DNA from: Struthidea cinerea
Lineage: Eukaryota; Chordata; Aves; Passeriformes; Corcoracidae
Direction: 5' to 3'
DNA: 64,000 bases
NCBI GenBank assembly: GCA_013397865.1
Contig: VZTI01003267.1
Coordinates: forward strand, 934,527 to 998,526
Every line of letters begins with the position of its first letter. Position 1 is the stretch's first letter. Of this stretch, positions 35,701 to 50,700 are shown piece after piece. The translations under genes were made by a program, and so were the position numbers. The notes beneath the pieces are model-generated. The model searched no databases. It worked only from the letters and a program-made list of their open reading frames with translations, and had not been told where the DNA came from.

Positions 35701-38700
35701 ATTTAGAAATTTGGCAGCTTTTCTGGAATATAACTACTGAACCGATTCTGGAAAGCCCTTCAGTAGGAAAGACATCCTAACAATGACAAAACTGTTCAAA
35801 TGCATAAGGGAATCTGAGTTTTAGAACCGTAACTGGTGATTTTTATTCTGCTGAATATTAACCAACAAAGTCATAGCAGAAGGGAAGTTTAAATTCAATT
35901 GGGGCACCTGAGCCATTGTTGGTGGAGGAGGTAAGGAAAATTGGCAGTAAAGTTAAACCTGGGAAGAAACAACTTTTCCTTCTCCCTCAACAAACTGGCA
36001 TCCTTGTTTCACTTCTCCCTGCCCTTCCTCATCTCTCATCCTGTCACCGATGTAGCTTTTCGCACAGCCCTGGCACGACTGAAAGGATCTACCAGGAATG
36101 TGCAGTGCTGAGTTCCTGCTAGGTTAGCTCCACATTACAGCTCATGTCCTTATTCTAGCTTGAATTCATGAGCTGCTACTCCCCTCTCAGTCTCCAGGCC
36201 CACGCCACACAGCCACTTGCCTTTCTGTCTTCAGGGCTTAGCTGGTTCATTAGCATAGTCATGTTTTCAGTGCTCCAGGTCCAAGAATTGCTTGTAAAGT
36301 ATTCTAATAACATCATGGCCTTATGAAGACGTGTTATTGTCTTCATCATCCTACAGTCCGAGGCATGGAATGGACAGGTTACATGGGTAAAGATTAGTTC
36401 AAACAACTGAAATAGACAATAAGATTTTTTACCCTCCAACCCCCTACCCCCACATCGAAAAATCCCATCTTGCACTGTACGTAAAGCATACTATATTACA
36501 TCAATAGGGTATTTCTGCATAGTATTGAAGTGAACTTTGGCTGTCCAATCTGTATAGAACCAGAAATTACCAGACAGTCTTTTTTATCCCGTAATCCTAC
36601 TATTGTAAATTACCATTTCTTCTTTTTTATTAGGGGGAACAATATGTTGTTTTCTGTTGGTAACTCTTAGTTTGGGACACGGAACCCTTTTCCCTTCAGC
36701 ACACTGGAATGTTTAGCTGTGCTCAACAGTCTGACTTGACAGAAGCCTCAAATTGCACAGAGCAGAATGTCTGTGAAGGACCTCCCCCTTAAACAAGGGA
36801 GGAAGTTGCCCTGATCTTCCTGCACATTGTGCAAGATCAGATCTCTGTAACAGAACAGGGTTTTTTATTATGGTTACTAAGAGATCAAGGCTTAAAAACA
36901 CCACCAGCAAAGGGCAGAAAAATATTTAAGGGCAGACAGATCATAGCAGAACATGTTCAATGCTACTTCAAAATATGCAGAAATAGCTTCCATCATCTTT
37001 TATTATGAAGAGGAAGAAACTCTACAAAACCATCACTTGGAATACAGAGAAATCATGTTATAAGGATCAATTTGGCTAAGTTTCTCTTTGATCATACCAT
37101 GTGAAGTGGACAAAAAAAAAAAACAAAAAAGAAAGTGTCATCCAGCTTCTCAGATGCAAAGCTTCCACATTTATGATGAGAAAATCGTTTCAAGTGTCTC
37201 AGTGCTAGAGACAGCCACTCAGTTTTAATGACTAGTACCACACGGCCTAATGCTATTAAATTCCTGCTTTGGGTGCTCATGGTATTTCCATCTCACAGAA
37301 ATGGAAAACTGCTTCCAATTTGATCCTTACAGTAGGACACTGATCATTTTAAGCACAATGGTATGGGGAGAGGCAAAGAAAGCAGAAGCCAGTACTAACA
37401 GGAAATGGTTTTCTGAAGGTAAACTTTGCCAATACAGATCATAGAAGCAATAAAAACAAACTTATTTTTCTCCAAAAGCTGCCTTGATGCATTCATACTT
37501 GTAGAAGGGATGTAGCACATTGTCCCAGAAACTCCTCTAAAGAAAGTATTTTGCATTGTATTAGTGTCCCTTACTGTCTCTAGCAGCTGGTATCTCAGTA
37601 TCTAAAGCATAAAAATTTCCTCTTTTTCTTCTCATGGAATGGAGCAATAAAAACCACAGAGACCACTGAAAAATGCAAAGTATCTCTAAAGCACGTAAAA
37701 CACAATTTTTTTTCTTAACCCTCATAGGAATATATCTACTAATTCACAACTGTCTTCAAGTGTTACACCACCAGCTGATTTTATTACTCAGCACCTCTAG
37801 AAGCTTTCAAACACCTGCTTATAGTTTCACCAGCTGGGCAAGGTGGCAACAGTGGGGGCTAAGTTGAATCAGAGCTCCTCTGATGCAGAAATAATTAGGA
37901 ATAGAGACTCTGCATCCAAAACATGTCCTGTGCTATCAAGACTAAACAGAACTTTAAAAAAAAAAGTACGTTAGTTAAGTCAAAAAATTAGGAAATAATT
38001 CAAAAGTTGGAAAGCAAAGATCCCACTGGTCAGATAAGCCAAAAAGACCCCAGAGCAAAAACGCCTGGATAAAATTAGCGCCAAACAGCATTTAAGCCTT
38101 TTTGCAGAGGTCTGTCCACTGACGGCCTGAAGATTATTTAACTTGACTTGCCCTTTTGAACCCTCCCAGTCTGTGTCCTTATGCTAAGCTGGACAAGCAG
38201 CTGAATTTTAGAGCGCTTTGACTGCTACAGTTTAAAAACCTTGTGCCCCTGCAAAAGACTAATTCAGCAAATGAATATCTGATTAGATAAGTGTGTATTT
38301 TGAACTTGTTTCTGGCCACTGACATTGGTTTTCTTTCTTTTCTAAAAAAAAAAAAAAAAAAAAAAAAAACTAAATTTAAAAAAATACAAAGACTAACCTC
38401 TNNNNNNNNNNNNNNNNNNNNNNNNNNNNNNNNNNNNNNNNNNNNNNNNNNNNNNNNNNNNNNNNNNNNNNNNNNNNNNNNNNNNNNNNNNNNNNNNNNN
38501 NNNNNNNNNNNNNNNNNNNNNNNNNNNNNNNNNNNGCTTAAAAGAGCGTTTTTTCCCTCCCTCCAACTCAAATTGGATTTAGTGACTGGCCACAGACCCA
38601 GCGGATTCAACTCATCCAAGAAAAAATTGTTTTTCCTTGTAGGGTTAGTTTCTTGCTATCAGCCAAAATAATCCTATTCTCCACATTATCTCAGCTGCTC

Positions 38701-41700
38701 GATCAATGACAGAGTTGGCAGAAGTGGACCAAGCTTCTCTGTGACACTTTGCTGGTTTGCACTAAATCAACATGAAACTACACTTTTCTTTGAGAGGAGG
38801 AAAAAGCAGCCTGGTGACACTGAGAGATGTCAGTCCTTTAGGGGACACTTGCACAGCTCTGGCAGGCTAAGCTTTAACTTCAATGGCACCATATTCCTCC
38901 TGCAAATGGGAACACACATGACTCAAAAGCGAGCATGAAGTCGCACAATGGAACTTTATCCCTCAACATGAAGTTTTAAAGGTTAGTTATTCCAAAGATA
39001 GCCATTGCATACGGGTCATAAATATCAACACCATATATAACCTGTCAGTACAAGACCAGTCATTGCATCACACCTTCTTCATCAGCTGAAGACAGAAAAA
39101 GTCAGAACTCTGGACCATCTCACAGAACTGAGCATCAGTGGCAGGCAGCCAGCCTGGGTGACTTCCACCCAGATTCAAGGTAGAATTTTGCCTCCTACTT
39201 TTACAATCCTTACTGCCATCAAGACCAAACACACTGCAACAGTTTGAGAAGCACATCACAGGAATTAAGCAAGTTAATTCAATCATCCGTAAGTTAGGCG
39301 GGCTTGTTTCCATACCAGGCAACTTAAAGTGACCTGGCTTAAGGCTACAACTGCAATTTGAAGTCTTACACACAACCTACTGTTTCCAGGTTAAAAACAG
39401 TCCTGGTGCTAAATACAGAGTGATCCCTCAGTGGATCTACAGGCTTCAGTCTGCAAGTTTCTGCAGAAGCATTACAGATAATATTTTTTTTTTTTAAGAC
39501 TCCTCTAAAAAACATAGAACAAGCTTTTAGATTTGTCTTTGTTCAGATTTTCACCTGGCTGTAAATTTTGAAGTGTAGGACACACTACTGAATTCTTATC
39601 TTTCCAGCAGCTCTGTGGTTCCTTTAAGCACACAATTTAAGCACTTTGACAAGATAAAAATTTATTGATCTATTTAACATAATTATGCTCTTAACTCATT
39701 TCTTCATTTCTGGTTTGTAAGACAGTAACTACATGAAAGGTGCTTCCAGTTTTAAGAAGCTTTAAATTGAAATAACACATGTAAAGGATCTAATTTCACA
39801 CCTCCCTCCATACATTAACCACACCTTTCTGTTGCTTTCTAAGAAGCAGCAACAGAAGAATTGCTGCAGAAATCTCTGAACAACAACTTTAAATATTTCA
39901 TGTCACATCCTTTTTACTCAGAGCAACTGGAAAGATCTGCTTGGTGTGCATTTTTAAAGGCTTTAACATTTCAAATATACCAAACTGCTTTTAAATAACA
40001 CACGGTTCTGTCGTGCTAAGCACTGTGCAAAGTTACAGGAGCAAGCTATGCCTCATACTAAAGATAATTAGACAACTAATAAGCTTGGCTATGCAACTAA
40101 GTATATATGGCAAGCTACCAACAACACTGCCTTTAAACTTCAATGCCAAGGTTTATCACCCCTATTTACGTAATTGCACAATGCTAGAGCATTACTTAGT
40201 ACAAAATACTAAATCTTCATTATGCCAGTCCTTTCTGTAAATGTTCTTTCTAAACAAATTTGGAAGAAATATTATATAGGTTATTTCTTCCTTTCCTTAC
40301 CTGTTAATATTATCAGAGAACCGTTAAATTCAAGAACCTTCAACTAGATGCAAAAACAGCAAAAATATTTCCATTTCATCAAAATCATTGCTTCCACAAG
40401 TGAGGTACAAAAGAATGACTTCATATTGCAGAAAGATTACAACAGGTCAGTGCTTTGAAAACAGGAAGATTTTTGATTTTCATTTTTATTATTATTAACA
40501 TAATCGTTTAGTTCTGAAGGATCATAGACCTTATCTAACTTCTTTTTTCTTCTACTTGTTAAAAATTTTCATTCTTTTGCAGTACAATATCCTGATGGTA
40601 TGACAAGAGTACAGTTAAACCTGCACAGTAATTTCATTACTCATTTTTCTTGCATTGTACAAAATAGAGACTTCAGTGTACTCAGCACAGAGAGGGCAAG
40701 CAACTGCCCACGTGAAGGCAGGTTAGCAGAGTATTTGTATTTTCTTGTGCTGATTTTACCACATTTTTACTATACTGTTCCTCTGCCAAATCACAGTGGA
40801 AAAGGCCACATTTTTAATTAAGACAGCCCTTCTTCGCTCAGAACAGCATTCTACTGACTTTAAGAATATCCAGTAGTGTCTCAAAATCCTCAGAAGTTTG
40901 TAAGTACGTGCTACCTGATAATTAATACCATTCTATCAACTGACAGAATGACCACAGCAACAGCAGTACAACCCTCCAGCCCATCAGTTAAAGCAGCTTT
41001 CAAAGTACTAGAAAAAAGTGCAAGAGTAAAGATCTGTCTCAAAATTCTTGTATTAGTAAACAACACGAGCTAGTTCAGCTAGTTCCATTAGGATTTAACA
41101 CTGCATGTCTTCCTTGCATCTAGGTATTCATTTGCTTTTACGGCTCCTGTTGCAGGCTCCCATTTTTAAATGCTTTAAAAAAAGAGAGAGGAGCACTGTA
41201 TAATGAAAGCTGCATTCCTGTACATGGGCTGTGTAGCCAACTTAAAAGCTGTGACTGAACAATAGCTTGGTTAAGTTCAATCTGCCATTTTTTCTGCAAA
41301 CTGGAAACCATAGCTTCCTATGATGGAAACTCATCCAATTACTCTTATAGTAAGCTAAGCAGGAATATTCCTATCAGTAAAAATTTATTTTCTATTCTGT
41401 AAAGTATTAATGTCACCAATTGTACCAGTAGTGATGAAAGTCCTAAATTCCACCTTTAGACATCCAGTAAGAACTCCAGGAAAAGCAAAAACAAGATTCA
41501 ACACTCCCAGCGTTAGAATATAAAACTAAGCTAAATATTCTAAACAGCATGATTATCCACAGCCTTATTTTACTCCCACTGGTCAAATACTCAGCAGACC
41601 AGCTGCCTTTCAAAGCCTGACAAGATTCTGGCAGCACTCCTTCACAACCATTCGGAAGACAGGATGTTGGCATTTATAGTATAACTATTTTAGTGAGTGA

Positions 41701-44700
41701 TGAAGTTTTCCTATCTGTTAGGGAATTTCTATCAATTTTTATTAAAAATAACTTGAAAAATTCAAGAGAACCTAGAAGCTAGGAACTTTTATGTACAATA
41801 CCTTCTTTAGAGTTGAAAATCTTAAAACTTTTTAATGCGGGAAGATTATTATACAGGCACAGCCAACTGCCACTGCTGCTGCTCTAAGTATTACACTGTT
41901 GCAATTGAGAGGTTTTCCCCTACAAACCACTTACACAGCTCCTTTCTACTCATCCAGGGCCCTGTTACAGAGCTTTTACCCTCCCTGTAAGACAGACCTA
42001 GACTACAGGACAACAAATGAATACTCGCTTGTGTTAATACACTGTCACCACAGTGGAGGTTTTATAATCTGAAGGCAAATACTTGTGAAAATGTAACATA
42101 AGCAATGGGTTAAGGTCAAATGGCTTAGCAAATCTGAAACAAATTGAAGTGGTATCTTATATTCCTTCTACATAATTTAGTTTAGCCTATTATTTTCACC
42201 ACTTTAGTTAGCCAAATACTAGCCTAAATATTATAAACTGAACGGAATGTTGAGATGATACAAACCAACACACCAGGTCAAATTGTATCATCTACAGGAA
42301 TAACCCGCGACTAAAAGCTCAGTCCCCCATTCCATTTTCCGTTTATAAAAGCAACAACAACTTTAACACAAGCCATTTCCCAAAGTTTAATGACTGACTA
42401 GGATTCTGATCCAAGACATCCCCTGGACAGCGTTGTTAGGCCAGTCATTAAACTCTTCAAAACGCAGCCACTGGATTGTTATTGCTTAATTAGTAAACCT
42501 ACATAGTGCCCAGGCCATGTCTTCTTTACAAGCCTCCACCACCTTATGGGCAAGATATTTTTAGCCCTGTCGTTCTTACCATGGTTTCCGACCTGCCAAT
42601 CTGAGTAAAACATCCCCAAAAAATAACTCTAAGAGGTTGTTTGTAGTCTCATAATGATACGAGAGGGGGTTGCAGCAAAACTTAAACTCAGGTACCCTTA
42701 ATACATTGTCGAATGGATATAGCCTGAGATAAATAATCATGTGGTATTCTGTAGGAAAAAATAAGGATCAACATATCTTTAGTACTTATTATTCAAGAAC
42801 AAACATCATTTGTTCTATATCTTTTAATTCTCTTTACCTTGACTACTCAAACCCCCAACTACCCAACAAAAAACATTCTCATTTTTGCTAGAAAGTTCAA
42901 AGTCACTTTGAATTGGAGGACCTGTTCTCAGGAAAAAAAGGTTGAGTTTTAGTCACAAAACATTCAGGGAAAGAAAAAATACAAAAAATTTAAAATCAAT
43001 ATACATTACAGTGTAAGCATAGCTTTATTTAAAAGTCAGAGGAACAGACAAGGCAGAGCCAGTCACCATTACCTTGGGCTTCTTCCAGTAATCCTGAGGT
43101 AGGTATCATACAGGAATGCTGGGGCCTTATGGCTTACAGCAATCCAGTAATGATATAAAAGGTGATTGGAAGTTAGATTTACATTGGGCCGTCTGAAGGC
43201 CTGCTCGAGAGGATTCCTCTTGAAAGTGGAAATTACATGGTATTCTGAGAAAGAAAAGTTGCATAACAGCTTTGATAATCACCATGTAAAATGTAATGCT
43301 TTACAAAGTCCATTACAGCATCAACATCAGTGTGTTATTTAAATAACCACTCTTCCACAATGCACAGAAACTAGAACAGTTATAAGCTTTTAACTTAAAG
43401 TGCTGTTGAACTGCTTCTTACTATAATCAAGATGTGGTTTATGCCTTCATCTTCAGTATCATATTTTATTGTAGCTTCTCTCTTTCTGTTCCTTTTCCCT
43501 ACCTTAGAGGTTGGTGGTTTCAAACACTGACAGCAATTTCAGTTTATAAAGCATGTAAAGCTATTTAAACAGTCATCTATACTTCATGATTGCTTGTGTG
43601 AAGAATTTTAAAACAGACTGAGGACTCTCTAGTCACCTGAAGGGATTTTAAATGACATTTTCAAACAATTTATCCAAACTTGGGCATTAAGAAAAAAGCA
43701 ATTAGGGTGGGACTCCATGAGAAATTCTTGATGACACCTGTAAATTCAATACAAAACAGATGTGCAGGATCAGGGTCTTTAAAAGTTATGGGGAAATTCA
43801 CCTCACCTTTTAATCTTCTCTTATAATTTTATGCTGTTGTTTATCGACAGCACTTAATTACCCTGATTCAAACTGGGATATAAGTGAAGTCAGCAATTTT
43901 CCAAGTTTGGTTGAAGCAATAATGTCTGCAACTACAGATCCATGTAAAATGGGCAAAAACAAGTAAAATAGATTAAAGTATTGAGGTTAACTGAAAGAAA
44001 AAAAATAATCTGAGCTTAAGAACTCAATTTCTAAAAAACTGAAAACTAATACAGTTTCACTATGCCAAACAGCTTGTATTGTTCTTTATAACAAACTACT
44101 ACAGAGCTGTTGGCCTGTGGGTTACATCCTAGTCAGGATATCTTAGAGTTGAAAATAGGTAGTCATATTTCCTTAAAGGCTACTCTTCCCTGTAGATGAA
44201 TTGTTGAAGTGTCATGCAACAATCTGAAGATTAAAAAAGCCACCTCAATTAACAATCAACTTAAGCCAAACAAAGAACTACACAAGGGCAGAACTACTAC
44301 CAGATCTCTCAATTATGCAGATGTACAAAACGTTTAATTGTGAGCCGCTTATTCATATGTATTTATTGACGTTGGCATTACACCCAACATCACTTCTCTC
44401 CACACCCTACCCACACTCCGTGGATTAGGTCATGGCAGCAGCAAACAGAAAAGTCAGTTCTGCCATAGCTGAAGTTATAATGGAATAAGAGTAACAAAAA
44501 TGTCCCAACAAGAACCAAATGAAATGGAGACAATGCTGCAGGGGGAGAGGGGGAGAGACTTAACAGTGGAAACTAATGAAAAAGAACAATACACTGCAAA
44601 ATTGAGAGGCATGGCTAAAATACCAATTTCAAAAAATAACAATGCAATATGGTCTACTGATTATAACCTGTTTGATCTTGTTTTTGTACTAAGGCTAATG

Positions 44701-47700
44701 AGAAAAAAGAAACATGGCATACCAACTTCACTCCAGTGGAAAGGATTGGTGGCACCTGTTGTACAGTTATACACCATGACTTTTCTTGGTCTAGGGGAAA
44801 AAAAGATAAAAGAGCAAGTTAGAAGAAAAACAACCTTTTAAAAACAGAGACCACAGAAGAGATGCCCAAAGTTATCCTTTCCCTCAACAGCATCATTTAC
44901 ATAAAGCAGAAAGCATCAGTCTCATGGTAGATTTTTTGCTTTAGCATCTTTCAATATTTTTCTCCTTCTTTAATTATCATACTTCTTTTATTTCAGAGAA
45001 GGCATCACCTACCATCACTTACACTACTGCAGGCTGTATTGATTACAAACAAGACCCAGGAAAGAATTTTCAGACATAGCTTCCTAGTATCAGCAGGTGA
45101 TGTCTTCCTCTGGCATAAGCAAGTTACACTCTGAGAGACTAATGCTGTCAGAACCTTAGATTCCTTTGTCCCGAGGGAACAGCAGGACACTGACAAGAAT
45201 TTCAATACAAGACTGATTTACTAAATACACAATATAATTGCAAAATATTCAGTACTCTCTTTTGTCACCATTTATACCTATTAATTCCAGAATACCAGGC
45301 TGCAGCGAGCGTCATATTGACAACAACATCTATTGGAACAAGATCTGCTAATGCATTGTTGGAAGCTCTCATTGTTCGAAGAATTCCTTTTCCTGCCTTG
45401 AAGAACAAAACAACAACAGAGACAGAAGACCCAGCAGTAAAACATATGAAGCTTTTTTGCCTTCCAAAAGGAGGGGGGAAAATTAAGTATATTCATTACT
45501 TACAGCAATGAAGATACCACTAGGTCCATTGAAGTTATCAATCCAGCCCTATTAGGAATGGGGGAGAGAAAGGATTTGATTCGAGTACACTGAACTCAGC
45601 AGCTTCAAGTGAAAATTTGAGCAGTTTCTATATGTGTAAGGGGTGGAGGAAAAGGAGGCTAAAGAGGAGAAAGATATTTCATTCCATGTCGCTAAATAAA
45701 GTTCCTCCATAGCAAATTCTGGGGATGTAATAAGTTCCTATGACTCAGACAAGAGATCTACCTGTAGGACTGAGTGGTCCTTCAGAGCAAGATGCTTACT
45801 CACTTCTGAGTGAATGAACTGCAACTGTCCATAAAAATATGTTCAAAGTATTCAGGTTTACAAGTATTCTTACACTAGCAAGTCAGATTTTTTTTCATTT
45901 TTCAACCAAAATGCATACTTATTCAGCTTTAATGACAGTATTTAGACACTATACACTGCATCAGTTGTTATCCAGAAGCAACCAAGACATAACTTCATAG
46001 TCCAAGAGATTTTCCTCTATGAAGGTCACTGGATAAAGAGGCTCTCAGTGTGTTACTACAGTCTACAGCAAGATGGTCAGGTGACAAGTCAGGGACTTAC
46101 AGGAAAAGGCTCCTTCCAGCTGGCACCAATGATGGACGGCCTTACAATGGCAATGTTTAATTTTGCACCCTCTTGCTGCACCACAGATTCAGCTAAGGCT
46201 TTCGTGTATGTGTAAGTATTAGGTCTTTTGCCTAATAGTTTGGGAGTAATATCATTCACTAAGTCATCATCCATCCACCTAAAGAAACAAAACAAGAAGC
46301 AAGTGTAAATTATTGCATGCTGCTTCACTGGGGAGGTGGGATGTGAACTGCTAAAGTTACCACGGTCACTTTTTACTCCTTTAAAGAAAAAGGGACACAC
46401 ACCTAAATGAAAACAAATTTCTCAGTAAAACAGAGGATTTCACGTTCAGTGTCCATCAAAAGAAGCATACTGGCATTTGTTTTTTGCCCAGGTAATTAAT
46501 TTGTAACACACCAACTACAGAGCAAGCAGCAGATTCCTTCACAATAACCCAAATTCTGTCAACCAAGTTCTCAAACACGAAGTGCAGACACAGCAAATCA
46601 GTCTTTGGAGCACAGGCTCACTGCATTATGATCTACAAAGTGATGCCACTGCAAAGGAGTCCCAGCTGCACTACCAGCATCACATACCACCACCGAAGCA
46701 AGCCAGTCACAGTGTTTCTCCCTTTAAATTAGTTAAATCTTGCAATTTCATCTTGCTTCCCAGTTCATATTAAATATGTAATAACCTTCAGTCACAGCAC
46801 AAAAGCAAGAAAGATGTGCCTCTGCAACTATTGCTACTTTGGTCTTCTTCACTGCAAAACAGGACTTGAAATTTATTTGCCTCAGTCTCTTAGTCACAGA
46901 AACAGAATTTATTATTTTTCAGCAATGATCCATTAGGAAGTGGACACACATTGGACTCCTTTCATGATATGAACAGGGTGGAAAGAGGGGTAGGAAAGGC
47001 TAGAGATCACTCTTTTATAGCTTTACAAAAGCCTTCCCTCAGGAGTTCAAAAGTACATACAGCTTTCCCAGCCCACACCAAACCGCTTAAGTTACATTTG
47101 TCTATCCACAAGTCAGATAGTCAAAAACATGACTGTTTTGCAATCTCTCATTTTTAAGTGTCTTTAAAGTCAACATTATAAAAAAAGGCTGGCTCAATGT
47201 GCATTCTAAGTGGTAGCTCATTTGGTTTTAATATTAGCACTCTTACACCTAAGTTAAAGTAGGTATTTTACTTCATAGGAAGTTTTTTTTTTTTTTCAGT
47301 TTCATACTTCTCTTCCAAGAGGTGATGTTTTGTACAACAGGTAAGGAGGAAGAGACCGATGTAGAGTTGAGTTTATTATGTATTACATTACACTTATCCC
47401 ACATTTTCACCTGTTCCACAGTTTGACAGCTACTAAGTAAGACCTCAGGACAGTTAACATACACAGAAAATAAAATACCAAATGAGTCATTTTTCCCACC
47501 CATAATGCCCAATTCAAAACTTAAAAGCTACAGAAAACAGATTTTTCATGTCTGGGCTCTCAGGATACCTAAAAGAACCACTTCTACAATTAAGAAATAA
47601 TATTTGAGCATCTCAGTCTCATCTTGCAATAGCATTTAGGTGGATGTAGTAGAGGCAGCTGTTCAAGGGGCCGGTCTTAGTTTTATCCCTTTCCTTCACA

Positions 47701-50700
47701 ATGCTGGTCCCAGCACAAGTTATCAGTATCTCCTAATTCAGCTCATCATACAGCTGAAAGATTGGCACTCTCAGCATAGAAGAGGCATCATGAGTAGATA
47801 TGAGCATCCCTCTCCTTCAGTACCTCTCCACACCTAGCTCAGCTTAAAGGAGCCATAAATCTTAACTCATCTCCTTTACAGAAAAGGGGAGTGTCAGTCA
47901 CGCTGTCAGACCGACAGGACAGCCTAAGATAACTCTTCATCTTTAAGGCTCCTAACCTTTTTTTTGGTACTTCAATACCAGGAAGCAAAAGGATACAGAT
48001 TACCCAAGTAAATTCATAAAACATAACACGTACTCAAGGGAATCTATCAGTTTCCTGGGATCCACAGGAGGTGGGTACACAACTTCCTCAATCTGTTTCC
48101 GATTGCAATATGCATAGGCAGTGGAAACGTGCATGAACACCTCCAGATTCTTCATTCGCTGTGCCAAGGAGAGGAGCTCTTGTGTGGCAATCACATTTAA
48201 CTGCACAGCATCTCTATTGAGCAAACAGAAATGTCATTAGTAGAAAGCCAGACAAAAACAAGCAAAAAAAAATTCACTGCTAAATGCCTCAGTGCTGGGT
48301 TTATCCCTGAATTCTCTACCCTACCCCAAAACAGCAGCATGGACACAGCCCTAATTTTCTGCTTTGAACAAGACAGCACAGTCCTGTCCTAGAACACTTC
48401 TCAATGTTCAGGACAATTCTCCTTTTACCCTTTCCTTACCAGCATCCTTTGATTTCCTCAATCTAAATACCAATCCTATGTTTTCCATGAAATATGAAGG
48501 AAATAATGCAAGACAAGACCGAGCTGCCACAAGATGCATCTCTGAACTTCAAGTTGAGTTAGGTCAACAACCTGAAAGGCTCAGTGGGCTACAGAAAGTT
48601 GGAGAATGCCATCTTCTTGTAGAAGGCTCATACAGGATGGAAGGAAGGGAAAGAAAAGGCAAACCACCAAGAACCACACTTCCACTCCAGCTTCACTGCT
48701 GCTCATTAGTGCATTTCAGGACACTATAGCAGAGTAGGTGTATCTCTACAATTCCCAGCAGGTAACAGCTTGCTGACCAACCCCTATGATTATTTTATAG
48801 TTTAGATCTTCTCTCCAGCCTACAGACTTCCCGTGGGCACCAGTTTCCTTGTACACAGTGTACTAATCAAGCAAGTTTCAAGAGTACAGTTAAGTAACAT
48901 TTCATCAAAGTCGTTGCAATAACAGTGTTACATTAACAACAACAACAAAATCGGTATCCCCCAAACAATCACTAAGTTCCAGACTGCTTTATCTCACATT
49001 ACTGAAGTTGGGGACAGGAAAGCAGACCATATCCCGAAGCAATTAACATCAAAGGCGACTCATTAGTTTGCTACCTCTTTCAACAAGTCAAAGGAAGGAG
49101 CTCATAACCACAGCTGTGTGCACCACTTTTTCCATTTCTTGTTTTCATCTCTCTCCCTGTGCATCTACTTCTCCCAATGCAAACCTCCATTATTAATAAG
49201 GGACTTTTAAAAGACAGGAAGAAAAGCTGAGCTGTATTTCACCTCCCATTTTTCTTACCACTTAAGAGAGCAAGCACTACAACTTCCCCCACACAACTTT
49301 TCTCACAAAATTGTATCCTCTGAAAACCTGCATTCCCTTTCTAACAAGGAAGGCTAAAGGAATAATTTGTGCTGCCCTTTGTACACCAGGAGAAAAACTC
49401 TAACACTACTAGGGAGCACAGTACATATAGCTACAGCTAATTTGTATTCTTTCTACCCATATTTGCAACATTGCACAGACACCTGATTCACCCCCTCCCT
49501 CTGAGCACCATTGGTTTACAACACCAGGGTGAATAGAATTTTATACTCACCTTAGTGTTTCATTGAATCTGACTGTAGCAGCACAATGAAATATAATATT
49601 AATGCATTCTACAAGTTCTTCCTTGATTGGTTCACTAAGATCCAGTTCAGGCTGTGTAAGTTCACTCATAACTACTCTTATTTTTGCTTTGAAGTCCGGT
49701 TGCTCTTCTCTCAACCTATCAAAGAGCTGTCAAAAAATAACATAACAAAAATGACTATAAACTCAGTGAAGACAAGAGAAACATTTCACTTAAGTGAAGA
49801 AAAATCCCACATTCTTTGTCTATACCTCCTAACTTTTCAAGAGCATCGGGAAGTTAGGAAAGTGCATTAGCAATACCATAAGGACATGTTACAGACTTCT
49901 CATGAACGTATTCAGTGATGAAGTTGTGCACATTTTAACCCACACAGTGAAAGCAGCATTGCATGTGTTGTACAGAAGGTGACTTCAATTTGCACTCTAT
50001 ATTATTTTAATACTCATTCCAACCCTTAAGACCAAATCTCTGTCAATATCAGAAGGAAAAAGGATTGGTCTCTATTAGACACTCAAAGAAATTTTAAGTA
50101 GCCTTCTGAATACTGTAAGCTCTTTTTTTTTTTCCAACATAAGGAAACGGAACAATCTACCCACTTCCCAAGCTTGATAATAGCTATTCAAATTCTTATA
50201 AAAGTCAGCTGGATTTTACGTTTAGAAAACTTGTATTAAGATTTACAAATTTCCAGTGATTTAAGAAATGCTATCATCAAATTATGCCAGTCTTGGAGAA
50301 CTTCCAGATTACTAAAAAAAATAAAAACCAACAAGAAATCATTCCTCTGGCTAGTTAAAAGAAAAAACCATGTTACCATGTTAGAACATCTGATTAAGTT
50401 TTAGCAAATTAGTGTTCAACAATTCCCACTGAAAAAAATCTCACCCACATTATATTCCATCATGAATTCTCCTCATAAATAGCTGGGGTCTAACCATGTG
50501 GTTTAACACACAGATGAGTTTGCCTCATCTTATTTACACTCATTAGTATGCAAGTTTTCCTGAGCAACACAGCACTGTGGGAATAAAACACACTTGAAAG
50601 TTGCACCAGAGCAGACCCTTCTTAACTGTCCAGGGGCCAATATCTTGCAACTGCTTCAACACCAGTCAATTATATTGTATGAAAATCACAGCAGTACTTT

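Larger units (their letters stand above)
36351..43072 (-). other. FAR1: Largest internal FAR1 intron (6.7 kb)
   Basis: GT-AG intron between the exons ending SP and starting MMKT. It contains a 26-base A run at 38344-38369 followed closely by an N gap at 38402-38535. I looked for an alternative copy of the MMKT exon here and saw none. Confidence 0.8.

Noticed and set aside
36217..36220. GT four bases past the FAR1 exon end as the donor
   Set aside because: Using it would add four bases and break the frame of the next exon.
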